A stretch of DNA of 64,000 nt from assembly GCF_900313065.1 (NCBI RefSeq), contig NZ_OMPU01000004.1, positions 137,474 to 201,473 of the forward strand, in the 5' to 3' direction. Source of the stretch: Kiloniella sp. EL199 (lineage in GTDB: Bacteria > Pseudomonadota > Alphaproteobacteria > Kiloniellales > Kiloniellaceae). Made by a program: the position numbers and the translations under genes. Below, in pieces: positions 27,515 through 36,030 of this stretch (its first letter is position 1; every line of letters starts with the position of its first letter). The notes under the pieces were generated by a model. The model did no database searches. It was not told the DNA's origin and saw only the letters and a list, made by a program, of their open reading frames with translations.

Positions 27515-29077
27515 TTAAATTCTGCTATACTCGCGTTCTAAAACCCCATCAGGTGTCAGCTGAATATGACTCATGCGACGCGCAACATAATTTTGACGCC
27601 AGCTAAGCATTTTCTGAGTATAAGATAACACGGTAGACGTATAATCAGAGTGTTCAGCAAGATTGACAGATTCTTCATGGTCGTTTTTAAGATCAAATAA
27701 TAAAGGTGGAAGAGTTGTAAAGTGAACATATTTAAAATCATCATCTCGAATGATTGTCATGACACACTGATCGCTTGTTAGACCAAACTTTTCTTCTGCG
27801 CTGAATTTCTTCAAGTCTCTAAAATCGACTTCCCAGTGGACTTCATCTCTCCATTTATCGGGTACCTCACCTTCAATAAAAGATCGAAGAGAATGCCCGT
27901 CACATTGCATCGGTGGTTTTGTTCCAATCAAATCAAGAATGGTCGGCATAATGTCGACAGCTTCTGTAAAGTAGCCCTCAACGACCTTCCCGCGTGACCT
28001 ATTAGCGTCTTCTCTGGGGTCCCTGATAATCAGGGGAATATGACAACTCTCGTCAAAGTAACCTAGTTTTCCCCAAAGCCAGTGATCTCCAAGTTGCTCG
28101 GCATGATCAGAGGTAAACACTATAAGCGTCTTATCGTACTGATCAGAATCTTTCAGTGCTTGGATAACACGCCCTATTTGATCATCAACCTCGGAAATCA
28201 AACCATAATAGGCGGCTCTCATTTGTTTGATTTCATGGTCAGGAAGGTCGCGAACATTTTCCTCATGTCCCATATACGCACTAACTTTGGCCATGTTATC
28301 CAATGCAAATTCCAAATAAGGATGTTGAGTTTTCTCTGCCTCGACATTCCTTGCACGATGCGGCATTTCAATATCGTCAGGATTATACATTGTATTGTAA
28401 GGCTCTGGGGCAAACAAAGGAGGATGAGGCCTCAAAAAAACACCATGAAGGAACCAGGGATCTTTGTGAATCTTTATATAATTGATAAGTTTGTCAGCAA
28501 TAAAAGCTGTATCGCTACTGTCCTTGTCATAGGCAGGAGGTGCGAAGCTCAATCCCCTCTCCTCTACGCCAGGATAATCATCTTTGCCAATTGTTATATC
28601 AAACTGATTTCCCGGTAACTTATATCCTTTGGTTTCCAGTTCTCCGAACCAGTCAACGGCCATTTCTTCGCTAACCAAAGAACCTACTTTAAATCCAGGC
28701 ATAATCCCGCAGTAAGTCTTTAAATCAGGATCATTTTGATCTCGCCCTCTGGGGTCGACGGGTGTATCTGTATAACCATAGAGTGTCGGTTCATAGCCTT
28801 TTTTACGAACTTCCAACGCAATATTTGTAAAATTTGCATCCAATGGCGTTCCATTAGACACATGTCGATGGTTCATCGCATACATTGATGTTAAGAGCGA
28901 TGTTCTCGAAGGGCCACAAGGAACGCACTGTGTATAGTGCTTTCTAAACGCGATGCCATCCGCAGCCAATTTATCAAGATTTGGTGTTTGTACCATATGT
29001 CCTGCGGCAGAAAGACATTCCCCGCGCCATTGATCGACGGAAATAAGCAGGATGTTTCTAATTTGTTTGTCTGTCAT
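27515..29077 (-). CDS. Sulfatase-fold phosphonate monoester hydrolase-like enzyme
   Basis: A 520-residue enzyme of the formylglycine sulfatase group in the alkaline phosphatase superfamily. The modification motif is QCVPCGPSRTSLL, so C54 should become formylglycine. Metal-site motifs ISVDQW and FTSDHAEQLGDH are present. From memory, the length, the RHVSNGTPLDA and YRPHPP-like blocks, and the C-terminal HFTTLPPLLFDL closely resemble the Rhizobium phosphonate monoester hydrolase, which splits phosphonate monoesters and, promiscuously, sulfate and phosphate diesters. There is no signal peptide, so it is likely cytoplasmic. It is monocistronic, with no phosphonate transport gene beside it. Confidence 0.8.
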   Translation of the reverse strand: MTDKQIRNILLISVDQWRGECLSAAGHMVQTPNLDKLAADGIAFRKHYTQCVPCGPSRTSLLTSMYAMNHRHVSNGTPLDANFTNIALEVRKKGYEPTLYGYTDTPVDPRGRDQNDPDLKTYCGIMPGFKVGSLVSEEMAVDWFGELETKGYKLPGNQFDITIGKDDYPGVEERGLSFAPPAYDKDSSDTAFIADKLINYIKIHKDPWFLHGVFLRPHPPLFAPEPYNTMYNPDDIEMPHRARNVEAEKTQHPYLEFALDNMAKVSAYMGHEENVRDLPDHEIKQMRAAYYGLISEVDDQIGRVIQALKDSDQYDKTLIVFTSDHAEQLGDHWLWGKLGYFDESCHIPLIIRDPREDANRSRGKVVEGYFTEAVDIMPTILDLIGTKPPMQCDGHSLRSFIEGEVPDKWRDEVHWEVDFRDLKKFSAEEKFGLTSDQCVMTIIRDDDFKYVHFTTLPPLLFDLKNDHEESVNLAEHSDYTSTVLSYTQKMLSWRQNYVARRMSHIQLTPDGVLEREYSRI

Positions 29078-29228
29078 CTTTACACCGAAGCTAAGCAGAT
29101 TGGCGATTGGTATTGTTTTTCTTATTTAAATGCTTGTTCTGAAGACAAGTATAGATCCACTTTGCCTTTATTGACCAAGCCACAACAATGAAATTTTTAC
29201 AACAGATATAATTGGTCGTTGCAGTCAT

Positions 29229-29258
29229 AAAAAAGCCCCGCATAAGCAGGGCTTTTTT
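29229..29258 (-). terminator. Terminator of the molybdenum hydroxylase-cytochrome operon
   Basis: On the minus strand GCCCTGC / GCGGGGC (one T-G pair) forms a stem flanked by an A run and a run of six T residues. It begins immediately after the stop codon of the cytochrome lipoprotein gene. Its A/T flanks would also allow activity on the plus strand. Confidence 0.9.
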
Positions 29259-29259
29259 A

Positions 29260-30267
29260 TCAGGGTTTACCACCTATTGGATCGAGTATACAGCCTAGCC
29301 TTGCCAACTCTTTTTTGTCGCCTTTTTGATAAGCATCATGACAGCTAAGAATTTCAGATACTGATTTGGCATAAATGACATTCCATTGTGCTTCAGAATG
29401 GAAGTTGCCGACAGGCATAAAATGCGATGCAGGATAGGTTTGTGCCCAAGTATTGGCGTTTGGAATATCTACCATTCCGACAGCCTCTTCTGTTGCTTGA
29501 CCACTGGTGAAGTCAACACCAAGACGGTGGCAACCAACACAAGGGTTATCGCGAGTGCTCAAAGAAATTGGTTTCCATTTTTGGAAATCTCGCCCCAGAT
29601 GTTTATACCACCCTTCGGGATCAGTAGGTACTTTGTCCCAGACTTGCCCAATAAATGGACTGAACATAAAGGGGTCATTATCATGACAATCTCCGCAACC
29701 GTCGTTTGAGACTTCTTTCGGCGTATTCCAGAATTGTTTGGCTTCTTCATACTCGTTAAAGGGAGCCTTCTTCATTGGCGAGGGTACCAAGGATCCATCA
29801 ATTGGAAGTCCGTTTGAACCAGTTGCCTGAAACCAGCAAGTACTGCCATCTTTTGCAGAATGAGCCACAACATCAATTTCATCGTAATAGATACTGCTTG
29901 CTGTTCTGATTTTCTTTTGCCTACACAGAACTGCTACCTGATCATCACCTTCTGACAAATCAAGTACGCGCGAATAAGGAACGCATTGACCATCAGCATC
30001 TTTGCCAAGCGGCAATAGCGAAGGACGATCACAATCCATATTCGGATAATATTTATCCGGGGTCTCTCCGCCATTAATTGTGATTGGTATTATGGTTCCA
30101 GCCTGACAATTAAAGGCGGGTAAATCTCTTATGGCTTCCGCGCACATATTTCCATAGGAAGCAAGATCCTGCCCCTCTTCATGCTGTTTCGGCTGTTCAC
30201 CAGGTGTGCAACTGACTAGAAAAACAAGAGATGCACAGGAAACACTTTTTAGAAAATTTTTCATCAT
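29260..30267 (-). CDS. Dihaem c-type cytochrome lipoprotein
   Basis: A 335-residue exported lipoprotein. The signal peptide ends in the lipobox LVSC, with C20 as the lipidation site. Two haem-binding motifs are visible: CGDCH (residues 191-195) and CVGCH (243-247). At least eight other cysteines in the N-terminal half (such as C42, C54, C79, C95, C115, C144) suggest disulfides. I do not recognise the N-terminal 180 residues. Its gene overlaps the upstream [2Fe-2S] subunit gene by four bases (ATGA). The likely role is to take electrons from the periplasmic molybdenum hydroxylase and pass them to the respiratory chain, in place of the missing FAD subunit. That role is inferred from the operon. 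Confidence 0.82.
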   Translation of the reverse strand: MMKNFLKSVSCASLVFLVSCTPGEQPKQHEEGQDLASYGNMCAEAIRDLPAFNCQAGTIIPITINGGETPDKYYPNMDCDRPSLLPLGKDADGQCVPYSRVLDLSEGDDQVAVLCRQKKIRTASSIYYDEIDVVAHSAKDGSTCWFQATGSNGLPIDGSLVPSPMKKAPFNEYEEAKQFWNTPKEVSNDGCGDCHDNDPFMFSPFIGQVWDKVPTDPEGWYKHLGRDFQKWKPISLSTRDNPCVGCHRLGVDFTSGQATEEAVGMVDIPNANTWAQTYPASHFMPVGNFHSEAQWNVIYAKSVSEILSCHDAYQKGDKKELARLGCILDPIGGKP

Positions 30268-30779
30268 GCCACCATCCCCGGCTGTTTGAGAATAGCAGCC
30301 TTAACTGCCTCATAGTACCTTATATATCCGGTGCAACGACAGATGTGATCCTTCAATGCATCATCAATAACTTTATCCAACGAAGCTTTTGGAATGGGGT
30401 TATCTGTTAATCGATCCCAAAGGGTCATCGCTGCCATAAGAAAGCCAGGCGTGCAATATCCACACTGAAAAGAAAAATGATCCAAAAACTCTTGCTGTAG
30501 CGGGTGTAACTTACCGCCATCAGCAACGCTTTCTACCGTATAAACCTCGACACCAGACAGGGATGATAAAGGCGTAGAGCAAGCAATCATCGGTTCGGAT
30601 GGTGCTCCGGGTTGACGCCGGACAGATACGGTACAGGCACGACAAACACCAATACCACAACAGAATTTAGTGCCGGTTAGATTTAAATCTTCTTGTAGAA
30701 AATCAATGAGCGGCAAATCTGCTTCTTCCTGAGAAGCATGAACAGTTTTACCGTTTACTGAGAAAGAGATATCAGCCAT
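30264..30779 (-). CDS. [2Fe-2S] subunit of molybdenum hydroxylase
   Basis: A 171-residue iron-sulfur subunit. Ligands for the plant-type cluster are C41, C46, C49 and C67 (FCCGIGVCRACTV). Ligands for the second cluster are C106, C109, C147 and C149 (QCGYCTPGF and HICRCTGY). C40 gives an unusual double cysteine at the first ligand. It overlaps the large subunit gene by eight bases and the cytochrome gene by four, so all three are translationally coupled. It moves electrons from the molybdenum site toward the dihaem cytochrome. Confidence 0.93.
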   Translation of the reverse strand: MADISFSVNGKTVHASQEEADLPLIDFLQEDLNLTGTKFCCGIGVCRACTVSVRRQPGAPSEPMIACSTPLSSLSGVEVYTVESVADGGKLHPLQQEFLDHFSFQCGYCTPGFLMAAMTLWDRLTDNPIPKASLDKVIDDALKDHICRCTGYIRYYEAVKAAILKQPGMVA

Positions 30780-33543
30780 TTTTATCCATCCCCTTGCGAA
30801 TTTTTTCTGCTGTTATGGGAAGGTCACGAAACCTTACGCCGGTTGCGTCATAGAGGGCATTGGATATTGCCGGAGCCACTGAACACATAACTGCTTCAGC
30901 GATACCTTTACCGGTCTTGTCATGCTTGAGAGGTTCCAACGTAATCAACTCCTGTCCCTTGAGTGCGACATCACCTGAACGAGGAACGAAATATCTATTA
31001 AGGTTCCAGTCTCCATCCGCAGGACCACCTAACCCTGGCGGCATATCTTCGAGCAAACTATATCCAATGGCCATGGCAACACCACCCTGACTTTGCCCGG
31101 ACACTAGCCCTTCTGTGATAATCTTTCCTGCATTAAGGACAGATAAAGATTTGCGAACAACAGTTTCTCCGGAAACAGGATCAACTGTTAAACCGATGAT
31201 ATTCCCACAAGGTGCAAATGTGGTTCTGGAATAACGAGACGACGCAGGTGATGGGTAAATCCCCGTATTAACTTCCCGTCGAATAATTTCAGGTTTGTTC
31301 TGTCCTGCCGAATAAACCGCCAGGCCATCAATCTCCCAGTTATGGGTGATACCTTGGACATCAAAATCTGCTTTTACCCAAATTTCCTGAAAATAAGCGT
31401 GCACAAGTGCACCTTTGATACGACCTGTACGATGAATAACATCCGCAATAAGATCCATTGGAATTGGGGGAAGGTCCCTGTCTTTTGCGTATAGTCGCTC
31501 ATTATCCCAGATTAGATCATGAGCCGGAATATCAGGTAACCCGAATATTTCCCGTGCAACAGGGGCAATTGCGGTATCAAACAGGACTTTTGAAGCCTGG
31601 TTAATAGCATGTACTTGATGAAATGCGGTAAGACAGGCACTTGATGACCCAACCCCGTTAGCCGTCCAATCAGGTTCTTTCCATGATCCTTTGTTGTCAG
31701 AGTTCATTTTTAGAACTGGATAGAGATCAGGGTTCCCCATATCAATGGACGATGCATTGCGGCCAAGATGATGAGCAGTTGAAACAGCGAGGGTTGTTGC
31801 AGATCCATTCCCCATGTCAACTGCGTTTGTTTTCACAACCAGTTGACCTTTGGGATCAAGCTCAACATAACCGATTAATCCATCACCAGAGGTGCCAAAA
31901 GCCTGCATGGACATTGCAAAACCAACGCCATATAACAAGCCCTCCTTGCGCCATCTCTCTTTTTCTATTTTCTGACTTTTCCAGATATCATGATTTTCTG
32001 ATTTATCGAGAATTTCATGTAAACGAAGTTTCTCTGTTATAGGTCCCCCAACAACCGTATTTTCACCTTCATCAAGGGTGTTTTTTCGTCTGAATTCAAT
32101 AGGGTCCCAACGGTTGTCTTTGGCAATATCGTCAAGAAGCGTTTCAATGGCAAAAAACGCCTGAGGGCCGCCAAAACCGCGTTGAGATCCGCCAGAAATA
32201 TTTTTTGAATACATGGCGTTAGAATTAATAGCGGCACGGGGAATGCTATAAGATCCGCCTGCGCACAATCCTGCGAGTTGAGCAACCCACGGGCTGAGGT
32301 TTTCACGCCCGCCGCCATCAAAGGACATCATAACATCCAATGCCTGGATTTTCCCCTGATCATCAACAGATAAGCTCTCTGTTAACTCACAGGCATGACG
32401 CTTTAATCCTGCTTGAAATTGCTCAAAACGATCATAAGCTAATCGGATAGGTTTTCCACCAGCATAGGCAGCAGCGATAGCAAGGTTCAAGGTAAAGACA
32501 GAACTGTCTCTTCCACCAAACCCACCGCCGGGATAGCAAGAAATGATATTAACCGTTCTAACCTTAACGACTGGGTTATCCCCGGTAAACATTTCCAGAA
32601 CGTCTTTCATGTCACCATCTGGAGATTGCGTACCAACCAGCAAGTTTAATGTTTTATTCGCGGCATCGTACCATCCCAGACCATTTTCTGGCTCCATGAA
32701 CATAGGATCCATTGCCTGCATTGAACAATCGGCACTATAGGTCTTCCACTTTCCAGAGGCCATTTGCTCTTGAATTCGAGTTCGATGTGCAAAGGCTTTT
32801 TCGGAATAGTTTTTATCGTCCCCATTTTTCGCATAGGAGAAGACATCTACCCCTTTTTGTTCAGATGCCACACGGACATAATTTGTCAGAGGGTTAAATG
32901 GAAAGACAGGTTTGTTACTCGGTCTTTTGTCATAAAGCACAAAGTCAGCGTTAAATTGTATTGCTTTTTTTGCTGCTCTATAATCTTTACGGTTTTCAAA
33001 AATCAAAAAAGCTACTGGCTGACCATAAAAGCTTGCCCGTTTACCCTTGGAAACAATAAAAGGCCAAGTTAACGCACTTGGTCGTTTGATTTCTACATCT
33101 TGTATAAGAGGCTTGTTCTCTTGCTTATCTTCGTCCTGTAACTTATTAGGACGAAGAACTTCTTTTATGATTTTTTCGCCATAGAGTATCTCTACAGGTT
33201 GTGCGTTCTTTGGGATTAAAGAAAGATCCAGCCCTGTAAATGGATTATTAACATCGGTTGCCCGAATGATCATTACAGGGCGTTCTTCTTTGGGCCACCC
33301 GGGAAGGTTCCACGCGTGATAGTCACGTGCAAAAACCTTCTGTCCTGTAACTTTCACCAAGCCATCAACACGGTACCGGGCTTTCCCGGGTGATTTTGAC
33401 CAGTCGCCACTATTTAAGGATGTTATCTCGTCCGTTTCATCCGCAAGCAACTCTGTGACAGGTATCATGTTTACGGAAAACGATACCCCTGCTACGGTTT
33501 TAATGAAACTCCGACGCGTCATCGAAAACGCGGTATTTTTCAT
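30772..33543 (-). CDS. Molybdopterin-binding subunit, xanthine dehydrogenase family aldehyde oxidoreductase
   Basis: A 923-residue large subunit, longer than the 738-residue one at 13 kb. A Tat signal (MTRRSFIKTVAGVSF) directs folded export. Cofactor motifs include YPGGGFGGRDSSVF, GSQRGFGGPQAF and the C-terminal loop GIAEAVMCSVAPAISNALYDA, which holds the active-site glutamate. The C-terminal RDLPITAEKI is typical of the family. The substrate is unknown; aldehydes or N-heterocycles are usual for this group. It is the first gene of a three-gene operon with the [2Fe-2S] subunit and a dihaem lipoprotein, and there is no FAD subunit. About 200 bases with the promoter separate it from the terminator of the next unit. 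Confidence 0.92.
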   Translation of the reverse strand: MKNTAFSMTRRSFIKTVAGVSFSVNMIPVTELLADETDEITSLNSGDWSKSPGKARYRVDGLVKVTGQKVFARDYHAWNLPGWPKEERPVMIIRATDVNNPFTGLDLSLIPKNAQPVEILYGEKIIKEVLRPNKLQDEDKQENKPLIQDVEIKRPSALTWPFIVSKGKRASFYGQPVAFLIFENRKDYRAAKKAIQFNADFVLYDKRPSNKPVFPFNPLTNYVRVASEQKGVDVFSYAKNGDDKNYSEKAFAHRTRIQEQMASGKWKTYSADCSMQAMDPMFMEPENGLGWYDAANKTLNLLVGTQSPDGDMKDVLEMFTGDNPVVKVRTVNIISCYPGGGFGGRDSSVFTLNLAIAAAYAGGKPIRLAYDRFEQFQAGLKRHACELTESLSVDDQGKIQALDVMMSFDGGGRENLSPWVAQLAGLCAGGSYSIPRAAINSNAMYSKNISGGSQRGFGGPQAFFAIETLLDDIAKDNRWDPIEFRRKNTLDEGENTVVGGPITEKLRLHEILDKSENHDIWKSQKIEKERWRKEGLLYGVGFAMSMQAFGTSGDGLIGYVELDPKGQLVVKTNAVDMGNGSATTLAVSTAHHLGRNASSIDMGNPDLYPVLKMNSDNKGSWKEPDWTANGVGSSSACLTAFHQVHAINQASKVLFDTAIAPVAREIFGLPDIPAHDLIWDNERLYAKDRDLPPIPMDLIADVIHRTGRIKGALVHAYFQEIWVKADFDVQGITHNWEIDGLAVYSAGQNKPEIIRREVNTGIYPSPASSRYSRTTFAPCGNIIGLTVDPVSGETVVRKSLSVLNAGKIITEGLVSGQSQGGVAMAIGYSLLEDMPPGLGGPADGDWNLNRYFVPRSGDVALKGQELITLEPLKHDKTGKGIAEAVMCSVAPAISNALYDATGVRFRDLPITAEKIRKGMDKNG

Positions 33544-33673
33544 GAACTCTCCCCTGAGAAAAGATTACGGGTAATTAAAATTACCTCTCACTTTCGAATT
33601 CACAGTGAAGCATTCCAATGGTTTATTCTTGGTAAAGTTTTGTAATTATTTTTCTCCTATTAAGAGAATTGAC

Positions 33674-33703
33674 AAAGGCGCCACCAATCATGATAGCGCC
33701 TTT
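33674..33703 (-). terminator. Terminator of the ribokinase-nucleoside hydrolase operon
   Basis: A perfect 8-bp stem AAAGGCGC / GCGCCTTT with a 14-base loop lies about 40 bases after the nucleoside hydrolase stop. On the minus strand the stem's final TTT is followed by GTCAATT. The plus direction is followed by AATTATTT. Confidence 0.72.
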
Positions 33704-33744
33704 AATTATTTAAAAATAATTGCGTGAGAAATTAACTGACAAAT

Positions 33745-34710
33745 TTATTCAGCGAATTTAGCGATCGTTCCCAAAACTTCGTCTTTTGTTTCTGTATCCT
33801 TAACCTGCATTAAGATCTTGTGATTACGACAACCATCCCATTCTGTTGATGGTCCCGGATGTCCCTTTGGTTTAATCAAAGTTTGCCCAAAAGCCGGTCC
33901 TTCACAACTCACCCGTACGGCAGCATCAATTGATCCAAAAAGCTCTGGATTTACATAATACGCTGTCGCACACGGATCATGAAAATAGCATCCGTCTATT
34001 CCAAACGTCCCATTATAAAACTTGAAATACAGATCTGCAGCATCAAGCAAGAAACCACCAATTCTTGGTACTTTTTGTGCCAGTTCTTCAGCTTCTTTTC
34101 TGTGCAAAATAACTTGATGAGTTACATCAAGCCCAGCCATGACCATTGGCCAGTCAGCACCAAAAACGATATCAGCAGCATGAGGATCATTGAATATATT
34201 TGCCTCGGCAACAGCAGAAACATTTCCGTATTCTTTAGCAGCACCGCCCATAATAATGACTTCTTTAACCAACGGGGCAATATCTGGTGCCATACGAAGA
34301 GCCATTGCCAGGTTTGTTAAAGGTCCAACCGCAATAATGGTTACTTCGCCCGGTTGTTTTCGCACAGAATCAATAATGAACTGTGGGGCGTATGTTTTTT
34401 CAATACTGCCTTTAGGATCTGGCAGATTGATATCACCAAAACCATCAGCCCCATGGATAAAATCGGGGAAACCTTTGTGCTGGGCGACAAGTGGCCCTGA
34501 TGCCCCCTGAAACACAGGGATATCCTGACCAGCCATCTCAACAAGAATTTTTGCATTCTTGGCAGCAGTTTCTACCGGAACATTTCCAAAAACAGTCGTT
34601 AGGCCGATCAAATTAATTTCAGGATGGTAAAGGGCATGATGTATGGCAAAAGCATCATCAATCCCCGGATCTGTATCAAAAATTACAGGGTTTTTCATTT
34701 TATAAATCAC
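33745..34710 (-). CDS. Inosine/uridine-preferring nucleoside hydrolase
   Basis: A 321-residue nucleoside N-ribohydrolase that splits nucleosides into base and ribose. The calcium-binding signature FDTDPGIDDAFAI lies at the N-terminus (about residues 10-22). The downstream NIFNDPHAADIVF and FHDPCATAYYVNPELF blocks hold the remaining active-site residues. There is no signal peptide, so it is cytoplasmic. Its start overlaps the end of the ribokinase gene by 11 bases. The pair makes sense as a nucleoside salvage unit: the hydrolase frees ribose and the kinase phosphorylates it. Confidence 0.93.
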   Translation of the reverse strand: MIYKMKNPVIFDTDPGIDDAFAIHHALYHPEINLIGLTTVFGNVPVETAAKNAKILVEMAGQDIPVFQGASGPLVAQHKGFPDFIHGADGFGDINLPDPKGSIEKTYAPQFIIDSVRKQPGEVTIIAVGPLTNLAMALRMAPDIAPLVKEVIIMGGAAKEYGNVSAVAEANIFNDPHAADIVFGADWPMVMAGLDVTHQVILHRKEAEELAQKVPRIGGFLLDAADLYFKFYNGTFGIDGCYFHDPCATAYYVNPELFGSIDAAVRVSCEGPAFGQTLIKPKGHPGPSTEWDGCRNHKILMQVKDTETKDEVLGTIAKFAE

Positions 34711-35599
34711 TCATATTTTCTATAAATTGCGTCACCTCGGCAGAGGCTGGAATTGCAACTGAAGCTCCTGCTTTTGTAACAGCCAGTGCCGAGGCCGCAC
34801 TTGCTCTTTGCATTGCTTCTTTTAACGGTAACTTTTGAGCTATAGAGGATAATACATAGCCAACAAAGGTATCCCCGGCACCAGTAGTATCAACAGCCTC
34901 AACTTTAAATGCCGGAACCTCAATCGTCTCATTTCCAGAATAGCAGATGGCACCTTTTGTGCCTCTGGTCACAATCACAACCGGACAAAGTTCTCCAAGT
35001 TTGCCCAAATCCCCTTGGCACTTTGCTTTAGCCAGCTCTTCCGCTTCCAAATCATTTACAATCAATAAATCCACAAGATCATAATCAATTGCTTGTGCCG
35101 CGCTATCAAAGGGGGCGGGATTAACAGCAACCTTGGCACCCATTTCTTTTACCAAAGAAATCATCTGATTGAGATTTGGCATCTCATTTTGAAAAAGGAC
35201 CCATCCCCCTTTTTCAAATCCAGTTAACTTATTAGATAAATTATCAACATTAAGCTCATGATTAGCGCCAGCAAAAAGCAAAATGCAGTTTTCCGCATTA
35301 TCATCAACCTGAATCAAGGCATGACCGGTTGCAACAGACACAACCTCAATTGATGATGTATCAACTTTTGACGATTTCAGTTCATCAATAATCCAAGTGT
35401 GATCATCGCCGATAACACCAATGTGCTTTACGTTTTCGCCAGCTCTGGAAAGGGCAACAGACTGGTTTGCGCCCTTCCCGCCTAAAACCCGTTGATAGGA
35501 TTTGCTTGGCAGGGTTTCGCCCGGCTTTACGAAATAAGGAACGCGATAGACGTGATCGACATTTATAGAACCAATGTTGATAATTGTATTGTGTTTCAC
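34700..35599 (-). CDS. rbsK: Ribokinase
   Basis: A PfkB-family sugar kinase that phosphorylates ribose to ribose 5-phosphate. It has the N-terminal substrate motif NIGSINVDHVYRV, the GGKGANQSVALSRAG box and the ATP/anion-hole motif DTTGAGDTFVGYV with the catalytic aspartate. I chose the GTG at 35599 because it gives about 299 residues, the usual length, with the fold starting at once. A frame from a GTG at 35695 would add 32 residues that do not look like the family and has no ribosome site. It is co-transcribed with, and overlaps, the nucleoside hydrolase gene. Confidence 0.85.
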   Translation of the reverse strand: MKHNTIINIGSINVDHVYRVPYFVKPGETLPSKSYQRVLGGKGANQSVALSRAGENVKHIGVIGDDHTWIIDELKSSKVDTSSIEVVSVATGHALIQVDDNAENCILLFAGANHELNVDNLSNKLTGFEKGGWVLFQNEMPNLNQMISLVKEMGAKVAVNPAPFDSAAQAIDYDLVDLLIVNDLEAEELAKAKCQGDLGKLGELCPVVIVTRGTKGAICYSGNETIEVPAFKVEAVDTTGAGDTFVGYVLSSIAQKLPLKEAMQRASAASALAVTKAGASVAIPASAEVTQFIENMSDL

Positions 35600-35759
35600 A
35601 AAATTCTTTCTGGCATATAGGTCTGGAATTAGTTGATCATACACAGGTCCATAAAAGCCAGACAATAATTTTCTGAATGGTAAATTTTTTATCACATTAA
35701 TCTAAGAACAACATGATAAATTTTTACGGAAATACTCTCTGAAAACTCTTTAGTTATTC

Positions 35760-35802
35760 TTGACTATCCAACCATTCGTAAATATAATTTCATATGAAAC
35801 TA
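35760..35802 (+). promoter_or_regulatory. hppD promoter with palindromic operator over the -10
   Basis: A near-consensus sigma-70 promoter: TTGACT at 35760-35765, a 17-base spacer and TATAAT at 35783-35788. The palindrome TAATTTCATATGAAACTA (35785-35802; one mismatched pair) covers the -10 and the probable start site, an arrangement that fits repression. A closely related palindrome lies at 49103-49128. The likely binder is the MarR-type protein encoded at 45.5-46.0 kb, which is an inference. Confidence 0.78.
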
Positions 35803-35836
35803 ATATCTTATCCATCTTAACCAAGGGTTACACGCG

Positions 35837-35995
35837 ATGAAAAAATATCACCGTATAAAAACAGCCCTTAGTTATGGTATTGATGCTTTTCGCTTAATGG
35901 TGCTTATACGGGTTCTTGCCCCTTATATTGTTATGACAATTGGGCAGACTCTATTCAATGAAAACAGAGGTCTATCCAGAGGTTCCCCTCGGTAA
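35837..35995 (+). CDS. Possible 52-residue small protein upstream of hppD
   Basis: An open frame of 52 codons with AAGGG nine bases before the ATG, directly downstream of the hppD promoter. The product begins MKKYHRIKTALSYGID, is basic, and has one hydrophobic stretch (LMVLIRVLAPYIVMTIG) that could span a membrane. I do not recognise it. It ends 35 bases before the hppD ATG. It may be a real small membrane protein, a leader peptide, or chance coding in a leader. Confidence 0.4.
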   Translation: MKKYHRIKTALSYGIDAFRLMVLIRVLAPYIVMTIGQTLFNENRGLSRGSPR

Positions 35996-36030
35996 CAAAG
36001 TTAGAACAACCCTAATTTTGATTACATTCT

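Noticed and set aside
28082-28618. Open frame of 178 codons antisense to the sulfatase-fold gene
   Set aside because: Shadow frame; the enzyme on the other strand has all of its active-site motifs.
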